From: Nitzschia sp. pyKryTriq1
Taxonomy: Eukaryota; Bacillariophyta; Bacillariophyceae; Bacillariales; Bacillariaceae
Direction: 5' to 3'
Assembly (NCBI GenBank): GCA_956465555.1
Contig: OY101128.1
Span: 620,001-684,000, forward strand
Length of the DNA: 64,000 nucleotides
Shown here: in pieces, positions 11,103 to 20,202 of the stretch
Position numbering within the stretch: the stretch's first letter is position 1
Layout of the letters: the number at the start of each line of letters is the position of its first letter
The notes under the pieces: generated by a model
Told to the model about the DNA's origin: nothing
The model's input: the letters and a program-made list of their open reading frames with translations, nothing else
Database searches by the model: none
Made by a program: the position numbers and the translations under genes

Positions 11103-12248
11103 TTACTCGAAGCTAACATATTCCTTGTTCTCCGAACGCTTTCGGATTTCGTACGTTTTGAGCTGTTCAGAGAATCGGTCTCGGCTCTTCTTTCCGAGTC
11201 TTCCGAATTGGTAAGAGTAGCTTCCGGCAACAACGAAGGCTCCGGCGATGGCATTTCCAATAATAACAGGAATCAAGTTCTTGTAGACGACATCAGCAAT
11301 AGTAACCTTGGCTCCCAACAAAATTGCACAGGGCATGATGAAGAGGTTGGCAACACTGTGTTCCAAACCAATCGCAACGAAAGTAGAGATGGGGAACCAG
11401 CATCCGACAAGCTTTCCGACGAGGTCGTTGGAAGCACCAGCCATGAAGACAGCAAGAGAAACCATCCAGTTACACAAGATAGCCTTGACGACGGCTGAAG
11501 AATAGATAGAGGCAATAAAGCTGGGTCAGATAATCGAATCGTTTGGTTTAGCATCACGAGAACAAACAAGAGTAATCGACGACTTACTCTGTCCGAAGGT
11601 ACCAGCGCACTTGGCGACGGCGGTGGAGCAAGCAAGGGCTCCAGTTCCTCCCTTCAACAAACCGACGTAGTTTGCGGTGAGAGCGAAAAGACCGCATCCG
11701 ATGACGTTTCCGATAAGACTGACTCCGAAACTCTTGTAAAGTTCTCGCCAGTAGATCATCTTTTCGAACTTGGCGGCAGACACAGTCGCCGAGTTACCGG
11801 TGAAGAGCTGTCCTCCAGTCATGACAATCAAGAGCAAGTTAACAGGGAAAAGAGCGGCAAACGTCATTTTGACAAGGCCGGGGTTGGTGAAACCGATACC
11901 CGAGATGTTACCGGCAACGCTGAGTGCCAACAAACCTCCGAAGCCAACATAGGCTCCTCCCAGAATTGATTGGTGAAGGATCTTGAACCAGTGCATCTTG
12001 GCGTTGGACATACCCTTTTCGGCAAAGGCAAGGTACGCATCCTTGGGAGACTTGACGAGAGCTGTATAAGTGGTCTTACTGATATCGAGCGACTTTCGTT
12101 CGGATCGATCGCTTCCGTCGGAAATCATCGACAGAGTGTAGGACTTCTTGGCGGTGGCAGGAACGGCCACTCGCATCGGCTGGACGAAAGAGTATCCAGA
12201 GCAGCTTTGAGCTGCCATGAGCATAAGGGCGGCAATCGAGAGCTTCAT
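11103..12248 (-). CDS. Plastid formate/nitrite transporter family (FNT/NAR1-like)
   Basis: Moves nitrite or formate across a membrane; in algae the plastid NAR1-type member imports nitrite for reduction. Exons on the minus strand are 12248-11588 and 11494-11103 (350 residues). The 93-nt intron runs from GTAAGT to TTCAG, and the split codon gives FGQ-TVVKAILCNW. The N-terminus MKLSIAALMLMAAQSCSGYS is a signal peptide followed by a Ser/Lys-rich plastid transit region. Family motifs are LGGAYVGFGGLLAL in TM1, TGGQLFTGNSATV at the re-entrant loop, CNWMVSLAVFMAGAS, and GLEHSVANLF with the central-pore histidine. Six membrane segments are expected. An in-frame ATG at 12404 would add a basic 52-residue leader, but the shorter start gives the better signal peptide. 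It is divergent from the PLAC8 gene, with two perfect TGACGTCA sites between. Substrate is inferred, not shown. Confidence 0.92.
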
Positions 12249-12456
12249 GGTTGATGCGAATAGCCGAGACTGTCTTGGAAAACGACGAAATATAAATCTA
12301 TGGGAAAGGCGAGTCGAGATGAACGAGCGGCGTCGACAGGCGTCATGCATGCTTACGTACCTCATGCTTCGTTCTTCAAGTGGATCATATGCCCCTGCAT
12401 TCATCTTTCTTAGATTTTACTGATTTTGATTGGATAAACTGTCGGAAACGGACATG

Positions 12457-12464
12457 TGACGTCA
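12457..12464. promoter_or_regulatory. Perfect CRE palindrome TGACGTCA (FNT/PLAC8 promoter, site 1)
   Basis: TGACGTCA lies 209 bases upstream of the FNT transporter start in the divergent promoter shared with the PLAC8 gene. In diatoms TGACGT-type elements bound by bZIP factors are known to mediate CO2/cAMP and light control of some plastid genes. Function here is inferred from the motif and its position. Confidence 0.55.
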
Positions 12465-12523
12465 GCTCTGAATCCTGCGCTCGCAGTTGTTTCTCTTACT
12501 TTGCATGCTTTGAACAGGGATCG

Positions 12524-12531
12524 TGACGTCA
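12524..12531. promoter_or_regulatory. Perfect CRE palindrome TGACGTCA (FNT/PLAC8 promoter, site 2)
   Basis: Second TGACGTCA copy, 67 bases from the first, 244 bases upstream of the PLAC8 start and 276 upstream of the FNT start. The two sites are about six helical turns apart, so both could be on the same DNA face. Confidence 0.55.
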
Positions 12532-12774
12532 TGATTTCTAATTGCAGGCAGAGCTAGCTGTACCGGTACCTGTAGCGAGAAAGATCTTTGTCGACAACAA
12601 CGACCATGATGGATCATGCCGAGAAGGAGAATTCTGCCCCTTCTTTTGGTGCACGCCGCGGCTACGAAACCCGAAAGTCGGAGATGCGGCTGTAGATGGT
12701 AAGCACCTGATGCCCGCCGAGTTACTGATTGCTAGGGCAACAACGAAATTACGTCGTACACGTAGCAACCCACC

Positions 12775-13653
12775 ATGACTCTTAACAAGCAAGGTGACCA
12801 AAGCGACGACCAGGAGCCAGAGATCACGGTTGACACCCCCGCTCCGGTCCCCGTCGAACCTCTCGTCGAAACGAATTTTGTCGCGACGCCCGTGGAATCA
12901 TCGACAGTCAATGACACTGCCAGTTTTCAGCATACCACGTGCACGGTGTTTGCACCTGCGACTTTGGAGGCTGGTTATATATTTCCATGTCGGGTGGATG
13001 GAATTGACTTTGTCGTCACTGTTCCCGAGGGTGGTGTCACCGAGGGACAAGCTTTCCAGGTCCCCTATCCAACGAACACAAGCAATTCATCGACGCCTAC
13101 CCCATCAACAACTGCAGGAAATACATTAGATCCTTTGGCAGTGACATCACAGAACAATATTCCGACAGGGAAGTGGCGAAACGATATATGGGACTGTTTT
13201 GAGGTCGCACATACTGGCATTTTTTGGCAAGGATGGTGCTGTACTCCGTTGCTACTTGGACAAGTCATGACTCGACACAAGCTGAACCCATTTGGCATCC
13301 CTAGTGAGTCCTACCATTCTACCTTTTACGTTGTGGCAGGCCTATGGGCTGGATTTATTATTTGTTTCCTGTTGATTGGTGGGGTTTTTAACAGTTATGC
13401 GTTTGTGCTGTTATGGCCCGCAGTTATGACCCTTCTTATTACCAACACTCGTTACGGTATGCGTCGAAAATATCAAATACCAGTCAAGTGTTGCCATGGA
13501 TGTGGAGGCCAGTGTGACGACTTCTGCTGTGGTCTGTGGTGCGCGTGTTGCGTCACGATTCAAATGGCACGGCATACACATCCCCACAACGAGTACCAAT
13601 ACAATTGCTGCTCAACAACAGGGTTGCCTGAAGGTACTCCTGGTATATTATGA
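12775..13653 (+). CDS. PLAC8-family cysteine-rich membrane protein
   Basis: 292-residue single-exon protein. Residues 1-60 are an acidic Pro/Thr/Val-rich leader. Next comes a small beta module (AGYIFPCRVDGIDFVVTVPE, then GGVTEGQAFQVPYP), a segment often seen in stramenopile proteins. From about residue 135 the PLAC8 domain begins: GKWRNDIWDCFEV, GIFWQGWCCTPLLLGQVMTR, two hydrophobic segments (AGLWAGFIICFLLIGG and FVLLWPAVMTLLI), then the Cys-rich end CCHGCGGQCDDFCCGLWCACC. PLAC8 proteins include plant FW2.2/PCR and animal cornifelin relatives; roles in metal export and cell-size control are described, but none can be assigned here. It starts at the first in-frame ATG after a stop and shares its promoter with the nitrite/formate transporter. 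Confidence 0.88.
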   Translation: MTLNKQGDQSDDQEPEITVDTPAPVPVEPLVETNFVATPVESSTVNDTASFQHTTCTVFAPATLEAGYIFPCRVDGIDFVVTVPEGGVTEGQAFQVPYPTNTSNSSTPTPSTTAGNTLDPLAVTSQNNIPTGKWRNDIWDCFEVAHTGIFWQGWCCTPLLLGQVMTRHKLNPFGIPSESYHSTFYVVAGLWAGFIICFLLIGGVFNSYAFVLLWPAVMTLLITNTRYGMRRKYQIPVKCCHGCGGQCDDFCCGLWCACCVTIQMARHTHPHNEYQYNCCSTTGLPEGTPGIL

Positions 13654-14369
13654 ATTCAATTTTGGTTCATACGAACACGGGTTGTTGGAATTGGCACCGT
13701 GCAAGACAACCACCTACGCGCAGAACTACGTCTACGACTCCTCTCGTAGGGCTGTGTTTCGAGTGATTCATGATTTGCTTCTTTAAAAAAATTGCTGTGC
13801 TATCACTGGAACACTTCCAAGACATTGCCACTCTAGATTTTGCTTCTTCGCCCACCTCTTTCGGTGGAGTCATGGAACGCAAACAATAGGAAATCCAACC
13901 AATCGGCTCTACAAAATGAATGATATAATATACAATGATGAAACTGAGCTACAGGATATTGTGGCCACCATAGTCTACCATTCTTTTGGAAATGGGGGTT
14001 AGCTTTGGTAGCTTTGGAATAGACCTACTCTAGAGAGAGAGAGAATTCTACTGCGGCACCGCCGCTGGGGTAGACGACGAGGAGAATTCGTTGTCGTCGT
14101 CGTTCATTTGCGGTCCTGGCCTACAACGGAAGATTCGACGACTCAATGGATTCAATTTGGGCGGGCGCAGGGCCCGGGATCTTCTCATCGCATGACGTCA
14201 GCAATAGGATACTGCGATCTCACACCTCAAGACCCACATCTGCGACGATGATGCTGATGAGGGAGGAAAAGCCGAAGACTGCAATGGGAGAGCACAACAT
14301 TTGTACAAGTATTATCGAATTATCAACTTCTTTCTGCACTCACTCTGCACGGTTCATTTTACATTTACA
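13654..14369. other. Intergenic region upstream of the lumenal cyclophilin
   Basis: Contains the 3' flank of the PLAC8 gene, a short GA run near 14034-14043, a GACGACG/TCGTCG stretch near 14070-14105, and a TGACGTCA site. No coding sequence is supported; open frames running into the cyclophilin start are probably 5' untranslated region. Confidence 0.5.
14193..14200. promoter_or_regulatory. Perfect CRE palindrome TGACGTCA upstream of cyclophilin
   Basis: Located 170 bases before the start codon of the lumenal cyclophilin gene. It is the same palindrome as the two in the FNT promoter. It is a likely bZIP binding site by motif; there is no direct evidence of use. Confidence 0.5.
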
Positions 14370-15368
14370 ATGCATCCTTCTCTGACCTATGTTCTAGCTT
14401 CTGCTTTGCTGGCTCTTTCATATGAAAAGCAGGCGTATGCTTTCAACTTGCATTCGAATTCGAAAAGCTCTCCAATAAAGCGGGGTCAGCAAAGCCGAGG
14501 CCTCTGCCAGCTTCGATCAGGCCCAGATAATTATTTTGGTAACGAGGAAGTATCGAGGAGGGGATGGATCCAGTCATCTTTGGTTTCGGTGGCAACGTTA
14601 GCCACACTAGTTTCGCCTCAAGTCTCGCGAGCGGAAGACACGTCCACATCGGCGCTCGCCAGCGAAGTCACGGAAAAGATATACCTCGACATCAAGGGTC
14701 TTCCTGCCGCCGAAGGTGAGGTTCCAACCACGAAGCGGATCGTCATTGGACTGTTTGGGAAGGATGCTCCTCAGTCTGCAGATAAACTGAAGAAACTAGT
14801 AAGCGATGGGGGCTTGCCGGCTACCTGCAAGCCTAAAGAAGAACGTGCATTGCAACGCGAACAACTCGAGGCAAACAAAGTCTACAATTCATGCATCGAG
14901 ACCCAAGACAAGGGCGTAAATTACGACTATGCACAAATTTGGAGAGTGATCAAAGGGGAAAGAATTGACTTTGGCTCGGTTGCTGGTCGCTTTGTAGCTC
15001 GAGAGAGCCCTACCTGGGAAGAAAGCACTTCAAACGGCCTGAAGCATGACAGAGCTGGTCTCGTGTCAGTCCGGCGAGGATCAGACAGTGGGTTTGGGTT
15101 CACCGTATATCCTGGCGGAAAAGGTGACATTTCTGACTTGGACAATAATCACATCATCGTAGGACAGATCGTGGAAGGCATGGATGTAATTGAGGCTCTA
15201 AACAATATTCCAGTTGTTACGTCGGCCAAAGTCAATTATATGGCGTTGACGGGTGGACCAAACAACAGATCAGCACCATCACGAGCTTGCCGATACGGTG
15301 GTGCAATGTATTGCAACGAGAACAAACCATTGGTGAAACTTACAATCTACAAAACTGGCCTTGCGTAA
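14370..15368 (+). CDS. Cyclophilin-type peptidyl-prolyl isomerase, predicted thylakoid lumen
   Basis: Would catalyse proline cis-trans isomerisation and help protein folding. The single-exon 332-residue protein starts at MHPSLTYVLASALLALSYEK, an ER-type signal peptide ending AYA-F as in diatom plastid precursors. A second signal follows a twin-arginine pair (SRRGWIQSSLVSVATLATLV ending SRA-ED), the pattern for import into the thylakoid lumen. The mature part has the cyclophilin layout: KIYLDIKGL, RIVIGLFGKDAPQSADKLKK, DYAQIWRVIKGERIDFG, then GFGFTVYPGG, NHIIVGQIVEGMDVIEALN and VKLTIYKTGLA. The usual catalytic FHRVI/FxxGD and Q-F-F residues are poorly conserved, as in divergent lumenal members such as TLP40 relatives, so isomerase activity is uncertain. 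A CRE site is 170 bases upstream. The gene ends 44 bases from the convergent LRR gene. Confidence 0.88.
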   Translation: MHPSLTYVLASALLALSYEKQAYAFNLHSNSKSSPIKRGQQSRGLCQLRSGPDNYFGNEEVSRRGWIQSSLVSVATLATLVSPQVSRAEDTSTSALASEVTEKIYLDIKGLPAAEGEVPTTKRIVIGLFGKDAPQSADKLKKLVSDGGLPATCKPKEERALQREQLEANKVYNSCIETQDKGVNYDYAQIWRVIKGERIDFGSVAGRFVARESPTWEESTSNGLKHDRAGLVSVRRGSDSGFGFTVYPGGKGDISDLDNNHIIVGQIVEGMDVIEALNNIPVVTSAKVNYMALTGGPNNRSAPSRACRYGGAMYCNENKPLVKLTIYKTGLA

Positions 15369-15412
15369 CAGATGAGCTATATAGATTTTTATCACTCAGA
15401 GATATGATTCAC

Positions 15413-16552
15413 TTAAAACGGATAATCGACCATCTTTCCTGTCTTCTGGTCGACACAAATCATGCTAGGCAACCCCTCGCAACAAACGTGGCAGCAATCG
15501 CACTTCACTTCGGGTTTCTTGCCATAACAGTCAGCGACCAACATATCCAGCTTCTTGTCGCAAATTTCCTTTGGCATTGTCCCGACTAGATTATTATCAT
15601 GCACATCCAGATACCCTGTGTGTGTGTGTGAGAGAGAGAGAGAAGAATACAAAAAACGATGAGTCATCAGTCAATGGATGCAACTCTATCAGAGTGGGAA
15701 ACTCGTCTACTTTGGCTACTCACTTAAATTGGGGAGCTTGGCGAGCTCTTTGGGGATTGTTCCCGACAATTGGTTTGCGTACAAGTCGATCATTTCTGAT
15801 ATGATGATTGATTCATTCATTCATTCGTGAGTTTTTTGACATTAGCAAACTCATGCAAAATTGCAGTATATGCTCGATGGCTACTTACCAAGCTTTTTCA
15901 GCTGAGCCAACTCTTTAGGGATTGTTCCAGCAATATAGTTCCCGTAGAGGAAGAGCTGCTTCAAGTTCTTCATGTTGGTAAATTCCTTGTGAATGGCACC
16001 AAACATTCCGTTCATTTGAAAACGTAGATACTCTAGCTTTTTCAATCCCGTCAGTAGTTTGTGGGGAATGACACCCTGCAAGTCGTTTCCGTGAAGATCT
16101 AAATCTCGCAGCTCGGTCAATAGACCAATTTCCCGAGGCACCAAACCATCGACCTTGATGTACCCCAAGTCGAGATTGACCACCTTTCTGAAGGTATTAC
16201 ATTCAACGCCATACCAAGAGCACTCATGCTTGCTAGTCATCCAGTCCGTGTTTTCGTCCCATTTGGCGCCCTTTGTCGCGTAGTAAATCACTGCCATTGC
16301 GAATCGCTGGCTGGTGAATTTCTTGTTACTTCGAAACATCCAGCAGGCTGCTTCATGTTGTGGAGAATTAGAGCTTACAATGTTGGCCTCCCCGATATTT
16401 TTAAAGAGCCATTGAAGAGTCTTGTCATGCTTGCGAGCGATTGTCGGCATTCCATTGCACATATTCGTGTACTTTTGATACACTGGGGCAGCATCGCTGA
16501 CGTTCAACACGGCCGAGACGAGTGTCAAAATGACGGCAATCGAACGCATCAT
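15413..16552 (-). CDS. Secreted leucine-rich-repeat protein
   Basis: 312 residues in three exons on the minus strand: 16552-15889, 15795-15724 and 15615-15413. Introns of 93 and 108 nt have GTAAGT and GTGAGT donors. The second intron ends in a TG/AC dinucleotide run, with an adjacent GA run. The N-terminus MMRSIAVILTLVSAVLNVSD is a signal peptide. The cap ECSWYGVECN is the Cys-pair LRR N-cap typical of plant-type extracellular LRR proteins. About five plant-type repeats follow (DLDLHGNDLQGVIPH, YGNYIAGTIPKELAQL, DLYANQLSGTIPKELAKL, LDVHDNNLVGTMPKEI). The middle 72-nt exon encodes exactly one repeat. The C-terminus is Cys-rich (CDCCHVCCEG). No transmembrane helix or kinase is present, so it is probably secreted or cell-wall bound. 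Ligand and role are unknown. Confidence 0.88.
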
Positions 16553-17148
16553 GTTGTAAGGAAGTTTCTTGAAATTCTCAATCTGATCACAACTGGATCT
16601 TATGCTGGTGGTCTGTTTCGCTCAAAAGGGAAAAGGACTATGTGTACGTATACAGTAGTCTCCTTTCGTGCATCATCAACAACAACAACAAATAGACATT
16701 TCGTGGTCGCCTTTTGGCATCATTATATCTCGCGCGGATCCCGCATCACTTCGCGTCATCGAACACCATCGCTCTACTCTCATCGTCGCGATTTTAGATG
16801 CGACGGCGGAGACGATGCCAGGTGGAACGCACGGATGGAACACAGGGGTGGCCCATTACAAGTTACCGGGTACAAGAGTTCCCATAGCCCAGCCCGGACC
16901 ACGCGCAGTCCCTGGACTACAGTCTACAGTACCGAGAAAGACCAATGGTATGTCTGTCCGTCAACGGCCGCTAGAAGACGTACGTCCGTGGTATGTCCTT
17001 GGTACGCCGGCCGACCGATGATGCGCGTTGTACCGGTAGAGGAAGTGTAAGGCTCATAACCGGCGGGTTGTAAATCCAGTCAAAGTAGTCAAACGTTCAA
17101 TATTCTACATTTTGTCCTCAACCAGAAGAAATGCTTGAAAGCAACGAA
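16553..17148. other. Gap between LRR gene and TTAA element
   Basis: Upstream flank of the LRR gene. It holds scattered GTAC/GTACCGG words at 16930-17040. No gene is supported; an open frame crossing it is antisense to the LRR exon. Confidence 0.5.
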
Positions 17149-17310
17149 TTAACGCCATTTCGATCGGAGGCCCCTATAGGGGCCTCGAAGGCCTTCGAGG
17201 CCCCTTTTTGCGCTTCTTATCTCCCCTTAAAACATGTTTCTGCCCCCTCCAAGTGTAACCACGTGAAAGAGCACATCTGAGGCGCAGAATCTCCAGGATG
17301 GCGGATCTGT

Positions 17311-17345
17311 TCTCCAGGGGATTCTCCAGGGGATTCTCCATGGTC
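17311..17345. repeat. 12-base tandem repeat (TCTCCAGGGGAT)
   Basis: Two complete copies and a partial third at 17311, 17323 and 17335, inside the TTAA element. Confidence 0.8.
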
Positions 17346-17400
17346 TCCTTAGAGATTCTCCTAGGAGAAAGGTCATACGTTCTTCCTTTACATCCAATTG

Positions 17401-17465
17401 CCGAATTCACCTGCCGAATTCACCTGCCGAATTCACCTGCCGAATTCACCTGCCGAACCCACCTG
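17401..17465. repeat. 13-base tandem repeat, five copies (CCGAATTCACCTG)
   Basis: Four exact copies and a fifth with ACCC in place of ATTC, contiguous from 17401 to 17465 and directly abutting the 77-base repeat. There are no spacers, so it is not a CRISPR array. Confidence 0.9.
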
Positions 17466-17622
17466 CCATACAGCACCGGTCCTAATGAATCCTCAACAAA
17501 AGGACCGGTGCCAACGGCTTACCGTAATCTCGCGCAGCAACTCCATACAGCACCGGTCCTAATGAATCCTCAACAAAAGGACCGGTGCCAACGGCTTACC
17601 GTAATCTCGCGCAGCAACTCCA
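17466..17622. repeat. 77-base tandem repeat, two copies, each with a hairpin
   Basis: Units start at 17466 and 17543 and look identical. Each contains a perfect 11-base inverted repeat GCACCGGTCCT / AGGACCGGTGC (17473-17483 with 17501-17511; 17550-17560 with 17578-17588), separated by a 17-base loop. The identical copies indicate recent duplication within the TTAA element. Confidence 0.9.
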
Positions 17623-18094
17623 TCACCGGTACCAGGTAGTGTACTCGTACCGGTACCTCATTACGCCGGTAATATAATATTTTTATTCATATGTAATACG
17701 TGTGTCGTTGTCTCACTGAGTATGACGCTAGCGACCTGCCATCAAAAAAACTCTTTTGACGGTCGCAGATTCTGTTTCAACACTGACCAACTCGGCAAAC
17801 GAATCCCATCGACCATCAACACGTAACAATCCTTCCTCTAACAGTACTATTGAATCGGACAGCGACAAATCGGAAGATTTGGCGGATGAGAATGATGACT
17901 TAAAAATTGCAAATGTCGGAGGCAGGGAGGCTCTTACTAACGCTATTTGTTTTAAGCAGCGATAAGAAATCAGGGGCCTCGAAGGGCCGTGTTTTAAGAA
18001 TTCGAGGCCCCTATGGGGGCCTTGGGGGGCCTCGAAAAAAATGTTCGAGGCCCCTATAGGGGCCTCGAAAGGGGGGCGATCGGATTGGCGTTAA

Positions 18095-18471
18095 GAATCA
18101 ACAAGATCGTCGTCGTTGTCCATCTACCGGTACTTGTACTGGTACTGTATGGCGCGGGATTTTTCGTTTTTCGGCGAAAGCATTTCCCTGGATCAGAGTG
18201 GTCGATTGGATGCTTCTTGCTTGGCGGGCGTTCCGCAACGGATGGATTGATTTAATTACCATATTATATAAACTCCATGTATGTAGGTTTGTGATTGGTT
18301 TGGCGAAGCCTGGGGCTTATATCAGGGATATTCTTGGCATGGAGCAGTGCGTTGGTTCAACGGTTCAATTGTTCTCATTGCTTTTTGACCTCACCACATC
18401 TTTATCTTGTTGTATCTTATGCGATTCTTCCACACAAAGAACCTGTTGTCATTGAAAAAAGCGAGCCCACC
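18095..18471. other. Promoter/5' region of the Cys-repeat protein gene
   Basis: Contains TACCGGTAC words near 18126-18146 and a TATATAA box-like sequence near 18265, about 200 bases before the start codon at 18472. The open frame continues upstream to 18295 but only with a TTG start. Confidence 0.45.
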
Positions 18472-20202
18472 ATGAGAACAAACAGCACATACAGACAGAA
18501 TTATCACGGTGGTTCGATCAGCGACGGCTCTGCCAGTACAGCCACGCCGCAGCTGCGCAAACTTGCAAGCTTGGAATTCGGTACCTCCACGTCTATAAGT
18601 GCAAATGGCTCCACCTCGACGAGAAATGTAAATGGGAATCCTATCATCGATCTTACTCATGTGACAGATTTCGAAGAGTTGGGCTCGCACCAAAGACAAA
18701 AGTATATCGTTACGGTGCACGATGAAACGGGAAATGGCACGGTTTCCCGTCCCTCTGCTCGAACAACCACTACTAGGCATCGTCATTCTACTGAACGCAA
18801 CTCCTCCAAACACAGTCAATATTCGGCATCATCCGGTCGCCAACCTGACTACTTGAAGATCCACCAAGACGTAATGGTGATGGGCTCCTCACGGGCCACC
18901 TTTCATCAAAGTGGGGCTTATAGTTCGAAAAAAGACTCCTCTCAACAAAGAACAGTCCGGATAAATGATCCTTCTCCCGCCGCCGCTGTGGGGAAGGTCA
19001 GGGGAATAAAAGAATTCAAAACTGTGCATCATAACGGGGCCAACATCTTTCAAGCCGGCGACGGTCGTGCCACGCAATATGTTCTTGCACAACCTAAGCA
19101 GGTAGAGAGGCAACCTCAGAAAGTACACCATCAACCTCAAACGGTCGAAGTCCTCGCAAAACTGCCAAGGTCAAATGCCATTCAAAAGAAGACTTTGTGG
19201 GGGTCGCTGTTTCAGTGTGTAAGCCCACCAGTACCAGGAGACCCCGAAATGCCAATTCAATACCGATCCGCTCAAGTGGCTATGCAAGCTCTCCGCTCCG
19301 ACGAAGATGCTCTAGACCGAGTTTTCAACTCTGTCGAAAGGTTCAGTTGTCGAGATGATGTTGACCTCCACAGGGAACTGAGAGAGCTTGAGCAAAGGGA
19401 CGGGTCGTCCATGAACTCGATGATGGCGGAGGCTACTGTGAACCGAGGGAAAAAGAAAATGAGCAGCAGGAATGATAGCAAGGATGTCCTTGACACTGTC
19501 TTCGACGGAGTTGAAAGATTTGCGTGCCGTGACGGTGCAAATACGGCTGAATTCAACTATGTTAAAACCGGTGAAAAGGATGTCATAGACAGGGTTTTCG
19601 AAGGGTTCGAGAGGTTTGCGTGCCACGACGACGATTTTGCTGCAGCTAGTCTTCAGAGTCGTGCCACCAGGATGCTGAAGCGTCCAGATCCATCTGCTAC
19701 GAAGGCTATTAGAGGACGCCCCAACGAACTGGAAAAGATGGATATGCTCGAGAGGTTTGGGAAGAGATTTGAGCGCGCCGTGTGTACAAGTCAGGCAGCG
19801 CATGTGGGGTACGAAGGAGATGTTCTCGATGAAGTCTTTGAACGTCTGGAACGAACTACTTGCAGGGATGAACAGTTTCGAGAAAGTGGCGGGGGCTACT
19901 ACGACACCTCCGTTTACGATCTTGACATGCAAAACAGCCTCATCGCATCGAATAGCCTAGCAGATGGATCGAAGGAATGGTGCGACGACATTCCTAGAAA
20001 TAATTCTTTTCGCAGGCCATCATGTGGGAATGGACAGCCACCAAGGAATGAACGAAACTTGACACCCCCTAGCAGAGACATGCTTGATTATGTCTTTGAA
20101 AATGTCGAAGCAGGCGTCTGTCGCTCTGAAGAGAATCTTCCGAGCAGAGCAAGGCCGAGAAATAGCGTGGACCGAATCAGCGATTCACGGCAGTACTACT
20201 AG
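18472..20202 (+). CDS. Repeat protein with six D-x-[LI]-[DE]...E-R-x-x-C motifs
   Basis: Unrecognised single-exon protein of 576 residues. The ATG at 18472 sits in CCACCATGAG, a good start context. Residues 1-270 are Ser/Thr/Gln-rich and disordered-looking. From about residue 278 a motif recurs six times (about 278, 337, 368, 422, 448, 537): DALDRVFNSVERFSCRDD, DVLDTVFDGVERFACRDG, DVIDRVFEGFERFACHDD, DMLERFGKRFERAVC, DVLDEVFERLERTTCRDE, DMLDYVFENVEAGVCRSE. The consensus is D-[VMA]-[LI]-[DE]-x-V-F-x-x-[VFL]-E-R-x-[AST]-C-[RH]-x-[DE], which looks like a short amphipathic helix ending in an invariant Cys. No signal peptide or membrane segment is present. I believe similar repeats occur in other diatom proteins, but no function is known to me. 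Confidence 0.85.
   Translation: MRTNSTYRQNYHGGSISDGSASTATPQLRKLASLEFGTSTSISANGSTSTRNVNGNPIIDLTHVTDFEELGSHQRQKYIVTVHDETGNGTVSRPSARTTTTRHRHSTERNSSKHSQYSASSGRQPDYLKIHQDVMVMGSSRATFHQSGAYSSKKDSSQQRTVRINDPSPAAAVGKVRGIKEFKTVHHNGANIFQAGDGRATQYVLAQPKQVERQPQKVHHQPQTVEVLAKLPRSNAIQKKTLWGSLFQCVSPPVPGDPEMPIQYRSAQVAMQALRSDEDALDRVFNSVERFSCRDDVDLHRELRELEQRDGSSMNSMMAEATVNRGKKKMSSRNDSKDVLDTVFDGVERFACRDGANTAEFNYVKTGEKDVIDRVFEGFERFACHDDDFAAASLQSRATRMLKRPDPSATKAIRGRPNELEKMDMLERFGKRFERAVCTSQAAHVGYEGDVLDEVFERLERTTCRDEQFRESGGGYYDTSVYDLDMQNSLIASNSLADGSKEWCDDIPRNNSFRRPSCGNGQPPRNERNLTPPSRDMLDYVFENVEAGVCRSEENLPSRARPRNSVDRISDSRQYY

Larger units (their letters stand above)
12249..12774. other. Divergent promoter region between FNT transporter and PLAC8 gene
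   Basis: 526 bases between two start codons. Apart from the two TGACGTCA palindromes it holds a TACCGGTACC word at about 12560. No gene of its own is seen. Confidence 0.6.
17149..18094. mobile_element. TTAA-flanked terminal-inverted-repeat element (non-autonomous, piggyBac-like)
   Basis: The 946-base unit begins TTAACGCCATTTCGATCGG and ends in the inverted copy CGATCGGATTGGCGTTAA. Counting inward from TTAA, CGCCA-x-T-x-CGATCG matches at both ends (12 of 14 bases). TTAA at both outer edges is the target duplication expected of piggyBac-type insertions. Just inside each end is a subterminal palindrome, GGCCCCTATAGGGGCC flanked by TTCGAG/CTCGAA (around 17168-17206 and 18000-18070). The interior has no transposase; it carries tandem repeats (12-, 13- and 77-base units) and a weak open frame at 17756-17965. 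Ends and TTAA are seen directly; the superfamily is inferred from the TTAA target and could be another TTAA-using group. Confidence 0.72.

Noticed and set aside
17401-17622. CRISPR-like array
   Set aside because: The 13- and 77-base units are contiguous with no unique spacers, and the genome is eukaryotic.
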